From: Notospermus geniculatus
Taxonomy: Eukaryota > Nemertea > Pilidiophora > Heteronemertea > Lineidae
Length of the DNA stretch: 64,000 nucleotides
Assembly: GCA_002633025.1 (NCBI GenBank)
Contig: NMRB01000246.1
Location: forward strand, 300,325 to 364,324
Direction: 5' to 3'
Below, piece by piece: positions 12,057 to 22,326 of this stretch. The translations under genes were made by a program, and so were the position numbers. How positions within the stretch are numbered: the stretch's first letter is position 1; each line of letters opens with the position of its first letter. Under the pieces are notes generated by a model. The model was not told where the DNA came from. It saw only the letters and a program-made list of their open reading frames with translations, and did no database searches.

Positions 12057-12545
12057 ATGCGGGCCTCACACATTCCCGGACCCCATATCCCGGACATCAT
12101 ACGAATGCAAAAATTTGAATTTACTGCCGGTGGTGTTCCGGTGGTGATCCCGGAAGGAGGTTAGAACAGACGGCACCACGATGCATACTTGAACAACACA
12201 CGAAGTCTACGCGAAGGTCCCGATGGCCACACGAAGGTTACACGAAACTTAACATTTCTTATGCCTGGCTTTCACTATCGCTACGAATGTCCCGAATCGC
12301 CCCGAATCCGAAATTGTCCACATTCGTGGCTATCGGCTTGAAAAATATGCCGAATGTCAAGAATGGGTTAAGAAGCAAGTACGAATTCAAAGAGTCGTGT
12401 AAGAATTGTACGAATAAGGTACCGACTCACTTACGAATAGTCGTGCCCTATTCGTACTTGATTCGTAAATACATTCGAGACATTCCTGCCTGTTTTCGGC
12501 GTGGGTCCATGATGCCCCACTTTCACTGACGCTACGAATGTACCT
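12057..12545. mobile_element. Possible MITE with TCACACATT-CCGGACC end
   Basis: The left end (GCGGGCCTCACACATTCCCG then GACC) is the inverted counterpart of the right end of the block at 19957-20430 (GGTCCGGTAATGTGTGACGC). The interior is rich in short words such as CGAA(G/T) and TACGAATG. Its right end is uncertain; TTTCACTATCGCTACGAATG and TTTCACTGACGCTACGAATG occur at 12269 and 12520 as direct repeats. No gene is recognised. Confidence 0.4.
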
Positions 12546-12698
12546 CTGTGGATGTCTAATGGAAACAACGTAGAAATATTTCCTCTTATGAACTACCCTC
12601 TGTGAACTTCCTCTCTATGAATGATCCCTCTGTGCGATTTTGGTGGAAAATACCGCCCATATTATAACATTTTAGAACATTGCTTTTTCTTCCGGTTG

Positions 12699-12790
12699 TA
12701 CAGGGTGGGCCAGAGAAAGTGTCCCTCGAACAATAGGGAAACAATAGAAATGCTATTGTTCGAGGGACACTTTCTCTGGCCCACCCTGTA
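12699..12790. mobile_element. 92-bp Tc1/mariner-like MITE with 38-bp perfect arms
   Basis: Arms 12699-12736 and 12753-12790 are exact reverse complements, starting TACAGGGTGGGCCAGAGAAA, separated by a 16-base loop. The outermost TA on each side would be the TA target duplication, and CAGGGTG-type tips are common in mariner-related elements. The perfect arms suggest a recent origin or gene-conversion-like maintenance. Confidence 0.75.
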
Positions 12791-14250
12791 GAACCACTGA
12801 TTTTTTGTTGCTTCATGATTAATTGGGGTTCTCGCCAATTATCAGCGAGAGTGCTGAGAGTGTCCAATTCTGCTGGCTGATTACAGTGCAGGGCCTCGAA
12901 ATGCATACAGTTCATTGCTTGGTTTAACGCTAGTTTTTCGATAAGTACTTTTTGTTATTCCAAATTTTGATAATCGCTTATTGTATTGACGAATACTGAA
13001 ATAGGCTATACCACCGGTACCATTTCAATCGAGATTATTGATCAAATCAACAAAAAGAAGGCTTTGTTTACTTGGCGATATTACCTGGCGAGATATTACA
13101 AAGTATGGTTATTATTGGCAGAAGCAGCGCATTCAGAGACTAGTGGATGGGAGAGCTTAAGGATCCCACAGACCTCATATCGGCAGAGTTCAATCCATCA
13201 AATTCATGACGAGATATAGGGTTGTCTTAGAATGGATCGAACGACTTATGATGATGTTGGCCTATGCAGGTAATAAGCACAACTAATTATTGCTTTGAAT
13301 ACTTCCATAAACGGTTTACTGGTTTTTAATCATGACCACGATCTTCGGTAATAACTGAAAGAAGACTACTGTACTCTTCCCTGCCATTTTATAATGGCAG
13401 GCAACAATCTCGGCTANTCCAGTAGAAGAGAGATGAAAGAAATAAACCAATCTTAATGTTCTACACAATGTTATCTTTAAAAACGCCGATGATTTTTATT
13501 CCAAATACATGTATACACCCTAATGCTACAACAATGCATTTAATCCACAAACGAAGGAAGCTCATGGGCGCAGCCATGTTTCTGTTTATTTTCACTATCT
13601 CTCCTCCAATGCTGAAGAGCATGACGTATCGGGTGCAATCACGTGACCGGCTGCCTCGTGTTGTTTACACAATGCCAGCATGGTCAGCTAGCGACAGTTT
13701 TGTTAGTTTGTGTGATCTTTTTTGTGTCAAGTCCAAGTTGTGTCGGATTACTCGAGTGATGATAGATTCCATAGGTCAGTAGTCAACTGAATGAGAAAGT
13801 GACGGCGGAAGTTTGGCAGAGAATAAACATGTGGTTTGGAATTGGATATGCATTCGAATCGCAATACACTGAAGAGGCACTGGCACACAGGGATCGTCGT
13901 TGCACGTATGACGTTACTCCCGCGGGAAATATGAAGAAATATGGCAGTGACCATGAACTGTGAAAACGTCAGATTAAATATCACTTTTTACAGAGTCCAA
14001 GATACAGAATAGCACAAAATTGACACACAAAATGATAATAAGGAAAAAGCCAATCTCCAGAATTCACAAATTTTCGACCCCAAGCGGGGTCTTTTTCAAG
14101 TGGAACTTTACAATTTGAAACTCTAGAAAAGAGTGGTGATTTTTTTCTTCCATTTCAACGTAATGTACGGTGAGAGGACATATTTATGTGCCTATCCATG
14201 AGGATTTTGTTAGGTTTTGCTGGATACTGGATAATTCCCGGAGTTATCCT
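12791..14250. other. Non-coding stretch upstream of module copy III
   Basis: No gene recognised. A single N lies at 13417. Homology to the other copies of the family begins only at about 14251 (TTAAGTATTAAATTTAAGGC), so the PAN exon and the middle exons seen in copies I and II are absent here. Confidence 0.5.
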
Positions 14251-14298
14251 TTAAGTATTAAATTTAAGGCAACATAATACTAACGACTCTTGTGTCAA

Positions 14299-15306
14299 AT
14301 GATGCAGAGACTTCCTATTACCTACAACGCATTGGTCAACGTTACGTTTCTTCCTCCAATATCTCGAATTAGTTGTGGGTTCGTGGATAGAATATCAAAA
14401 GATGTCATTGTTTTTCGTGCAATAGAAGATCAGCCGCTATTTTCTAAAACGGTGTATCGTTTGAATCATCGCGACAAGTCTTATCGGAGGGTCAGTTCGA
14501 AAAACGTATTCCTGCCAAGAATTGCATCCACATACGACATGCAGGCGGACCTTAGCAAAAGGAATCTGGTGAATCGGAAGGAGAGAATCGGCCATCCCGT
14601 TAGTTTTGTGGGGCGGAATTTTTTCATGGTGAGGACGACTTCTAAACATGAACTTGGTTTACTTGATCATCGGCAAAAACTGAGCGGAAAAATTGGGGCC
14701 ATTATATTTCCCGCGGGAGATCCATGTTTTGGGAAGCGTGATATTGGTTATGTTGAGCTACGTCATCATCACCATAAAGGAATTCGTTCCTGTAATGATG
14801 GTAATTCAAAGTTAATCTGGGTATATAACGTCATCGTGTCGGGAACAAGTTATGTTATGATGAATTTTACAAACGGTACGAAAATCGGTGGTAACAGGCA
14901 AGGTATGATTGACTTCACCGACAGTGGTGGTGTGTTTAGCTGTGAGTATAACCATAAAAGAAGACAAATTGACTTCGTAATCCAAGACAACTGTAAAAAC
15001 AATAAACCTAGGACATACCCAAGGTATGTTAGGTCAATTCAAGAACTTTACTGCAGTTGGGATACCATAAATCAAGGTATACGTGTATCCTATGTTTCCA
15101 AGGGCAGGGTGAACTTGTATGAATTGCAGTATCTAGGACGATCTGGCATTCACTTGCGTCAAATGAATATTCGGAACTATTCATACGTTCACAGAGTTAA
15201 AGATATCAATCACCTTGAAATAACCGGTGATATGATTATGCAAGTTGTAACACCTGGCGGTATCAATGTCCTTTGGAAATATGCAAATTTATTCATGGCA
15301 GAATGA
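14299..15306 (+). CDS. Unrecognised beta-rich extracellular-type module (copy III, 335 codons)
   Basis: A single open frame of about 335 codons, homologous along its entire length to 31158-32168. The frame is given from the first of two ATGs, but ATGATGCAG followed by AGACTTCC, preceded by ACTAAC (branch-point-like), could equally be a 3' splice site, making this the last exon of a longer gene. Sequence shows several N-glycosylation motifs (NVT, NFT, NGT, NYS), six or seven cysteines, and a DSGGVFSCEY motif resembling the D-x-G-x-Y-x-C of immunoglobulin folds. Relative to copy II it differs mainly by substitutions, and the indels are whole codons (HHHHKG for HQHKG; TYPRYVRS for TYPMMQYDRS), which argues for coding constraint. 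No family could be named. With no upstream exons it may be an orphaned exon. Confidence 0.6.
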   Translation: MMQRLPITYNALVNVTFLPPISRISCGFVDRISKDVIVFRAIEDQPLFSKTVYRLNHRDKSYRRVSSKNVFLPRIASTYDMQADLSKRNLVNRKERIGHPVSFVGRNFFMVRTTSKHELGLLDHRQKLSGKIGAIIFPAGDPCFGKRDIGYVELRHHHHKGIRSCNDGNSKLIWVYNVIVSGTSYVMMNFTNGTKIGGNRQGMIDFTDSGGVFSCEYNHKRRQIDFVIQDNCKNNKPRTYPRYVRSIQELYCSWDTINQGIRVSYVSKGRVNLYELQYLGRSGIHLRQMNIRNYSYVHRVKDINHLEITGDMIMQVVTPGGINVLWKYANLFMAE

Positions 15307-15837
15307 CCCAAGAAAGGCAAAATTTCCGAGCCGAAATAATCTTTTGGGATCGACGAGAACTTATCCGCCTCTGTTGTAGCAGACACTGCTGCTTATTAGT
15401 GAATTTGGTATCTGCGGTGTTCACCTTTGGGTGACACTAAACTTTTGAAACTCTGCGACGTTGCCGTTGAAGTTGCAGATTGATTCGAAAAACACGAAAC
15501 AATTCATATCAAGAAATTTGTCTCATTTGCGCCAAATCGACGACAGGCGGCGCTGCTCCCAATGCATTAACTGAATTTTACGCCCGATTTCGCGCATAAA
15601 ATGCTCCTCGAAGGAAAACTCGCTGGATGAAAACGATGGGTAAAATTCCCAATCTGTCACAAAGAGTCTTTAGAATTCAGTGGGCCGTCACAGAACGCCG
15701 AGCTCTGAAAGGTTTTCTTGCCAATGAAGAGATTTGTTGCGAAAAGACCACAGAAATAAATGGAAATAGCGGTCAATTCGCTCCTCAGGACAGGGGTTTC
15801 CCAACAATATCAGCCTGCTACATGTTTCCTCTGATAT

Positions 15838-16055
15838 GGGCCGATTTTATAAACGATGGCTAAGATAACCATCGGGTTTCATCACCCCATAGTTGACAAA
15901 CTGTTTGCTAACCGAAATAAATTTTTCGATTTTATGAATCGTTGATAGCCAAACATTCTAAAAGTAAAAATGTTTACTTTGATTAATTAGCGGTTTTCAG
16001 AACAGCCGATGGTTAAACAGAGGTTTATCTTAGCTATCGTTTATAAAATCGGCCC
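15838..16055. mobile_element. Foldback MITE with GGGCCGATTTTATAAA tips
   Basis: The 218-bp element has about 33-bp terminal inverted repeats: GGGCCGATTTTATAAACGAT then GGCTAAGATAACC on the left, mirrored with one or two mismatches on the right. It shares tip and subterminal words (GGCTAAG.TAACC) with 41022-41256, so the two are one subfamily. It is non-coding. Confidence 0.85.
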
Positions 16056-16712
16056 TGCCATCCATAAGGTGTGATATTCAAAAAGCAAATCAGCTTATCC
16101 CTGTTGTGATCGGTCAATCAAATTGACTGCCTTCTTTGTTTAAACATTTGACATGTTTATCATGTTGAGGACTTTGCGCATGCGCGAACTCACCGAGGAA
16201 TTCCACCGGGGCAATTCTGTGTCAGTTACACTGGAATGTACGGTGGCCCAAACATGCCATGTATATATTTTTGTCCACATTAAAATATTCTGAATATTAT
16301 TGTATTTTTTCCTTTTTATCAACCTCTAATTTAATTCCAATCGACCAACGCCATGCGATATGACGTTGACTATTTTTTTTCACATCAAGAGAATCAAATT
16401 TACAAACGTCATCTGATGAGTCCGTTAATGTCAACATCGTGTGTAAATGAGGGCGTAGAAAATTTGAAATGTTTCGGTTTTTTTCTAAACCACCTACTGG
16501 ATAATGGACGTACACGGTACAATCAAGGTGGTGGTGGGTGTGGGGGTGGGAGGTTGATCTGCTAGAGTTTGATATCTCTTTCGCGCTCCAGTGTCATCAC
16601 TACACTGCTTGTAACCACGCACGCAAATCCCTCCAATCAGGTCGGTATCCGCTCGGTAACCAACTTTCAATATTCTATGTTACACTTCAGTCCTTGCCAC
16701 TAACATGCAGGC

Positions 16713-16733
16713 NCCCCCCCCCCCCCCCCCCCC
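16713..16733. other. N followed by poly-C run (likely assembly artefact)
   Basis: A single N is followed by an uninterrupted C tract. Copy A at this place reads GCAAGGGTCTCTTAACCTCA before its gap, so the poly-C is probably a low-quality contig end. Confidence 0.7.
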
Positions 16734-18157
16734 GAATGTGATGCCAATATATACACACGCCTGCACGGTCTTGGAGTAATCACTCGATTGTCAATAAAAC
16801 GGCACGCACTTTCCCATCATGGACGTCCCCACCGTTTCCAGAATACTTTCCCGAAGGTTGTGTTTCTCCGCATCGTGTGCATTCCATTCATAAGAATTCA
16901 GTGACAACTGCAAGGAATTCGATCCACATTTTACCACTTTGACATCAGGTGGTTATCATCTGTGATGACATTTTTATATATCAGGCTAAATAGATGAAGA
17001 GAAGGAGAAGCGGAGCAATCACTGTCAATCAGCGTCAAACGGACGTCTTCACAAGATCATTGCAAATACACCATTACGAACGCCATCGATTGCCATTGGT
17101 ATTTTTTCACAAATTGTCCACGTTAGCGGGTCATTTGTTGCGGGCAGCCAAGAAACGAACCCACATCGTCATCTGTCAATACCATCAGGGATATAAACTG
17201 AAGGTATAACAAGCATAGTGACACCATCAGCGATTATGTGACAATTTATCGGGATCATCGGCTAATATTGATTTTACTTGATGGCAGCAGTCAATCCTTG
17301 TCAATATATTTCCCAGAAGAACCGCTATATCGAAAGCGCCGATCTTGGTGCGATTACGGTAGGCTGTCGCGGCGATTAGGTTGAGTGGTATTTTTCCATG
17401 GGTATTTTCTCCGGGTATTGGTATACCATTGTACGACTGGTATCTGTCTTGCTTTCCATGCGTTTTCCCCCGCTTCTCTGCACACAGAAAATCAAGGCAT
17501 ATTGTACAAACTAAGGGGATCCGCCTTGGCGAAAGTTTTGAGGATGCACGACAGACTAGTCGCAACTTGGGGGATAAGAATGTGTGTTTTGCCTACTGTG
17601 GGGCTTTAAATCACTTTTGACAGACGGAAATAATGAAAAGGGACATCTTTCCAATTAGACATAATGTATCGCTTTATGAATATCCGTTCATATTGTCATG
17701 CTGTTGTCATGTTTGGTATATTTTTAGGGAAGCAGTCCTCGGGCTTCCATTGATGGGAAACCAATTGGATATTCCATGCCTGAAAAATGTAAATGAGGGT
17801 TGTTGGAACATATTAGGTTCCAGATGTGCCGACTAGCATCAGACACTCACTCATCATATGGTCGCAGACTGGCGTCGAACGCTGGCTAAATCTTCCTCCA
17901 CTGAGCAATGTGACGTAACTGAACAGGAGCATCAGAGTGGTATACTCTTCTTGCCAAGGAAGTGCTTCGGTGCAGTTTGTCCATTCTATCCATGGACATG
18001 GCTAAATTCCTTGTCCCAGTTTTTGACCCTTTCCCACGTGTTCATATATGCATCTGGGTAGAGGACCCGTGGCCGTTTATTATAGCACCCTAGGTGACAT
18101 AACCACTTTTGAATAGCTAGCTAATCGGGGTATTTGTGTTCAGACCACCGTCCGTAG

Positions 18158-18720
18158 GATTGCCAGATTTGATTTAGAGGTGTGTTGGATCACCTTGAGT
18201 GGTGAAGGCATGTGGGATTGCCATATTTGATTTAATGGTGTGTTGGATCACCCTGAGTAGTGAAGGCATGTAGGATTGCCACATTTAATTTAGAGGTGTG
18301 TGGGATCACCTTGAGTGGTGAAGGCATGTGAGATTCATATTTGAGTGTTGGATAACCCTGAGTAGTGAAGGCATGTGGGATTGCTATATTTGATTTTAAT
18401 AATGGTGTGTTGGATAACCCTGAGCAGTGAAGACATGTGGATTGCCATATTTGATTTAATGGTGTGTTGGATCACCCTGAGTAGTGAAGGCATGTAGGAT
18501 TGCCACATTTAATTTAGAGGTGTGTGGGATCACCTTGAGTGGTGAAGGCATGTAGGATTGCCACATTTAATTCAAAGGTGTGTGGGATCACCTGGAGTAG
18601 TGAAGGCATGTAGGATTGCCATATTTGATTTATAGGTACATGTATGTTGGATACCCTAAAGTAGTCAATTGTAGTGGGATTGCCATATTTTGATTTGGTG
18701 CTGTATTGGATCATCCTTGA
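18158..18720. repeat. 58-bp minisatellite, copy B
   Basis: About ten tandem units of the same 58-bp consensus as 11038-11545. Unit variants (TAGGATTGCCACATTTAATT, AATAATGG insertion, shortened TTGAGTGTTGG unit) occur in a different order from copy A, so the array has been rearranged since the segmental duplication. Confidence 0.9.
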
Positions 18721-18986
18721 GTGGTGGAGGCGTGCATGGAGGTGCCATGGTGCAGTGATGGGACAACAGCGCAGGCGAAATCAACACAAATACCATAGTT
18801 TTATGTTTTAAGACGTCGGTTTTTGAACGTGGAGCATGAACGCCAACGGTATACTATGTAGCCTGTACACAATGGACTGGCCTACCATAAAAGACGAAAT
18901 GGCAGTCACGGTTGACCCCTTCATAAAGTGACAGCAGAAACAAATAAAATAAATCGATAATGTCAATCAGGGAAATCTCAACTTCA

Positions 18987-19084
18987 GGGTTCATATTCAT
19001 AAACGTACTTAAGTCAAAGTGTGGTACTGATCTTTTGAAAAGATAAGTGTGACACTTAGACTTAAGTAGTTTTATGAATATGGG
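18987..19084. mobile_element. Foldback MITE with CATATTCATAAA tips (copy B)
   Basis: Orthologous within the segmental duplication to 11817-11914; one substitution (GTACTGATC for GTACTTATC) breaks pairing near the centre. Confidence 0.75.
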
Positions 19085-19270
19085 CTGAGAGGCTTTCCAT
19101 TCTCTATCCGCCTTTTTCGATTGTCTCCGAACATTCACCATTGCACTGGCTTTCACGAGGTTTCATTAAAGTGAGAATAGAAATCCATTATTTCCACCCT
19201 TAGCCTGTGAACAAAGGGTTCACGGTCGCGAACCCTTTATGACGCCCTTTTGTTAAACGCTACAGAAAAA

Positions 19271-19673
19271 GGGCCATATTCATAAAGGGTGTTTAGTCTA
19301 ATCAGCGCACAAATTTTGCATTGCACAGGTTAAAGGCCTAGAAAACTATTGTCTGATGTATGTATGGTGCCTCACCAGATGCGTTTAAACGCAGGATAAT
19401 CACACGCGTACAACTTCCCCGCGTCTAAGTGCAAGAGGACAAAAGGAAAAGTTAAACGATCAGGCAGGCTTGTCTAGAATTTGTCCAACACTTTCTTTTG
19501 TCCTCCCACACCATGCACACTGAGACGCAATAGACGCGTGTGATTATCTTGGGGGTAAATGCCAGAGATCAGGCAGCATACAGAAGGCAGAACAATAGTT
19601 TTCTAGGCCTTTAACCTGTGTAATGCAGAATTTGTACGCTGATTAAGCTAAACACCCTTTATGAATATGGCCC
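19271..19673. mobile_element. 403-bp foldback MITE with GGGCCATATTCATAAA tips
   Basis: Terminal inverted repeats of about 80 bp: GGGCCATATTCATAAAGGGT at the left and its mirror ending ATGAATATGGCCC at the right; pairing continues through the AGGCCTAGAAAACTATTG words. The core is non-coding, with a further inverted pair around ACACGCG. It is inserted into ACGCTACAGAAAAA..GAGCC, a sequence also present uninterrupted by this element at 20432-20456. Confidence 0.88.
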
Positions 19674-19956
19674 TAGAGCCTGGTGCTAACATTTCCCTTA
19701 ATCCATTGACTGAAGGACATTGTGTGTACATACAAAGCGAAAACAATACAATTCGTCAATTGAGAAAAAGGCACAAGAGAAATTAAGAAAAAAACCGATG
19801 TTGCAATATTAGGCCTACTAATGATCAGTATAATCATGTAGATAATAAAGCTTTGAGATTTACATGTACATGCAGTTCTGCATTGGAGAAATGCTCTGGA
19901 ATGACTGAGGAAGCGATTCGGACGATGTGTTTTATAGGTGCAGGTCTGTGAAAGAC

Positions 19957-20430
19957 TATAGGGCCCGACGTCGTGTTGCCATCTAGTACCCTCCGTGATA
20001 GCTAAAACTGGCAACCCGAGGGCAACCCGCAGGACTCACGACCTCGTGTAGCCATCTAGTAGACCATCGCGAGCCTTCGCATGAGCTTCGAGTCAGCGTC
20101 GAGTGACGTTTGAGCCGAAGTTTATACGAACATTATGCGATGGCTACACGATGGGTACACGATGACCATACGATGGACCCGATGTCCACACGAAAGCTAC
20201 ACGAAGGGATAAGTTCGTGTGACCATCGGCCAATTTTTTGACATGCCCAAAAATTTTCGCTCACACACGAAGTTGTTCCCGGACCCCCCAAAAGCCCCAA
20301 GATGGTCATACGATGGCACACGAAGGCCACACGGACATCCCGATTTAGAGCCGAAGTCGGAAAAATTGGAAATTATTGACCTTCGTGTGATGTCCGGGAT
20401 GTTAGGTCCGGTAATGTGTGACGCGGCCTT
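19957..20430. mobile_element. Possible MITE-like block, TCACACATTACCGGACC end
   Basis: The right end reads GGTCCGGTAATGTGTGACGC then GGCCTT, mirrored by the start of 12057-12545. The interior contains repeated words such as CGATGG(C/T)(T/A)ACACGA and GCCATCTAGTA. The left end is not clear (AGGGCCCGACGTCGTGTTGC is a candidate). Confidence 0.4.
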
Positions 20431-20460
20431 AAACGCTACAGAAAAAGAGTTAGAGCCAGG

Positions 20461-20566
20461 GGCCGTATGCATAAAACATCTTAAGTGTACAATTTTCCTT
20501 ATCTTTTGTTTGGAACAATAGTTTAAGGGAACTTGTTTACACTTAAGATGTTTTATGCATACGGCC
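20461..20566. mobile_element. 106-bp foldback MITE with GGCCGTATGCATAAAA tips
   Basis: Arms GGCCGTATGCATAAAACATC then TTAAGTGTA pair with the mirrored right end (GATGTTTTATGCATACGGCC). The sequence resembles the smaller foldback elements but carries TGCATAAAA in place of TTCATAAA. Confidence 0.85.
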
Positions 20567-20656
20567 GTGCTAACATTTCCCTTAATCCATTGACTGAAGG
20601 ACATTGTGTGTACATACAAAGCGAAAACAATACAATTCGTCAATTGAGATTAGTTT

Positions 20657-20898
20657 GAAAATACATGCCAAATGAGAAAAGGCCTGAGGCGTCTCTCTGA
20701 GCCTTTTGTGATCTTTTATTATTTGTTTGAAAGAAACCCTTTTCATTATCAATGGAGGGACAAAGAACAATTGATTATTGAAAATACATGCCAAATGAGA
20801 AAAGGCCTGAGGCGTCTCTCTGAGCCTTTTGTGATCTTTTATTATTTGTTTGAATGAAACCCTTTTCATCATCAATGGAGGGACAAAGAACAATTGAT
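20657..20898. repeat. Tandem duplication, two units of about 123 bp
   Basis: Both units start GAAAATACATGCCAAATGAG and end GAACAATTGATT; they differ at a few bases (AAAGAAACCC/AATGAAACCC, CATTATC/CATCATC). Open frames through them are repeated only because the DNA is. No gene is claimed. Confidence 0.92.
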
Positions 20899-20899
20899 T

Positions 20900-22238
20900 G
20901 CTTCGTTTAATGGAAGAATATTTGTTGTGTGCATTCTCACCATTTGCCTTTGCGACAGCAAGGTACAAGGACACCGTGTACGAACCAGCAGAGGCTTCCG
21001 ATTTTCTGTGGCAATGAGTGATGACTATCGTATTCTCTTATTCCAACCGAACTGCAACGATCAAAGTACGGCTTGTTTCGTCCATCTCCTAATCCTCACG
21101 AACATCAGTGAGCTGTGAAACCAGGCATTCTTGGTAATACTGTGCACATTTAGTGCCCGTTTAGTCCACTTTCGGCAGGTTTTCAAAATTTCTCATCGTT
21201 GTCTTCTGCGATCACGAGTGCAGGCCCTTCGCAACAAAGCACCGCACGCCCGGTGTTGTTTATTCTGCGCTTTACCCATCTTCGATCTTCGGATTCCTGA
21301 TCCTGGTGTTGTTCGCGACGGTGGTTTGGCTGATTTTGGGTCCAGTTTCTGTCTCTTTCCTCTCAGAGACGACAAAGAGAAGAGCCAGGACGTCACTCAT
21401 CCCCTAGCCACATGTCAGCATCCGTTCCCGGGCATCCGATCTCTTGCTCCGTCAGCCGGCCGACCTTCGCAACAAAGCACCGCACGGTGTTGTTTATTCT
21501 GCGCTTTACCCATCTTCGATCTTCGGATTCCTGATCCTGGTGTTGTTCGCGACGGCGGTTTGGCTGATTTTGGGTCCAGTTTCTGTCTCTTTCCTCTCAG
21601 AGAAGACAAAGAGAAGAGCCAGGACGTCACTCATCCCCTAGCCACATGTCAGCATCCGATCCCGGCCATCCGATCTCTTGCTCCGTCAGCCGGTTGGCCA
21701 TGATACGTCCTTCAAACACGGCACTGATACGAGCTTGGCCTCCAATGGAAGGGACCGCATTCTCAGTGGCTTGAGAGTTTAACGGCTCCGTCCAATGGAA
21801 ACCAGTTTGCTTTCACAATGTAGTACCGTACTGTACAGTTTGGTGAATGCGAGCAAAATAAAATGCGAAGAAAAGAGCCGTCCCAAGACGGGACGATTAT
21901 CAGGTAAACTTCGTAGTATATCAAATACTTACATAGCCAGGCATCAGTCAACGACGAAATACGGCAGACTTACATGAAATCAACACCAGTGTCTTTTTTG
22001 AGTGAAAAGGTGGGTTTCCCTGTCCAGTGAAGTCACGAGTGTGAGATTTTCACTCAATGAATACACGAGTGTCGTTTTCTTCTCGTCTCGGATCTAACGG
22101 GTTTCCATTCTCTATCCGCCTTTTTCGATTGTCTCTGAATATTCACCATTGAGAGTGATCTCGGATCTAAAGGTCAGTTTGTTTCTAAGTCCAAAAAATT
22201 ACATGAACATGTACAGGCATTGACTAATGTTTATTAAG
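20900..22238. repeat. 1.3-kb direct duplication, unit 1 (with nested 230-bp duplication)
   Basis: Matches 22327-23451. Inside unit 1, 21226-21463 and 21464-21693 are a further tandem pair (starting CCTTCGCAACAAAGCACCGC). Each nested copy holds an open plus-strand frame of about 50 codons with a strongly hydrophobic stretch (SSIFGFLILVLFATVVWLIL) followed by SFLSE, KRRAR and a TAG stop. This looks like a membrane-spanning exon, but no splice context or homologue was identified. The leading part (20900-21120) has an ATG-less hydrophobic frame. Confidence 0.88.
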
Positions 22239-22326
22239 GTGGCGGGGGTGACTAGCCCGGCGCATTCTCCCGCTGAATATGGAAATGATTTGAATGAATT
22301 TATTCATGCGCTCAAGCGCAGTCGAT

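Larger units (their letters stand above)
16309..19256. repeat. Segmental duplication, copy B
   Basis: Direct, closely similar copy of 9590-12056, complete except for an N followed by a poly-C run at 16713-16733 that replaces the GGCAAGGGTCTC junction seen in copy A. It supplies the sequence missing from the gap in copy A. No protein-coding gene is recognised; an inverted pair AAAGGGTTC/GAACCCTTT lies near 19215 as in copy A. Confidence 0.92.
19679..20648. repeat. Direct repeat pair flanking a locus duplicated within copy B's right flank
   Basis: An 80-bp sequence beginning GTGCTAACATTTCCCTTAAT occurs at about 19682-19763 and again at 20568-20648. Together with the preceding ACGCTACAGAAAAAG (19258 and 20433) this defines a direct duplication about 1.17 kb apart. 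Each copy holds a different foldback element at nearly the same spot. Confidence 0.85.

Noticed and set aside
20894-21118. Hydrophobic N-terminus-like frame (RIFVVCILTICLC)
   Set aside because: It starts without an ATG and the second duplicate carries a 4-bp deletion in it; no splice or homology support.
21131-21703. 190-codon open frame with an internal repeat
   Set aside because: The repetition comes from the nested DNA duplication; composition is unlike a protein domain and another frame of the same DNA looks more protein-like.
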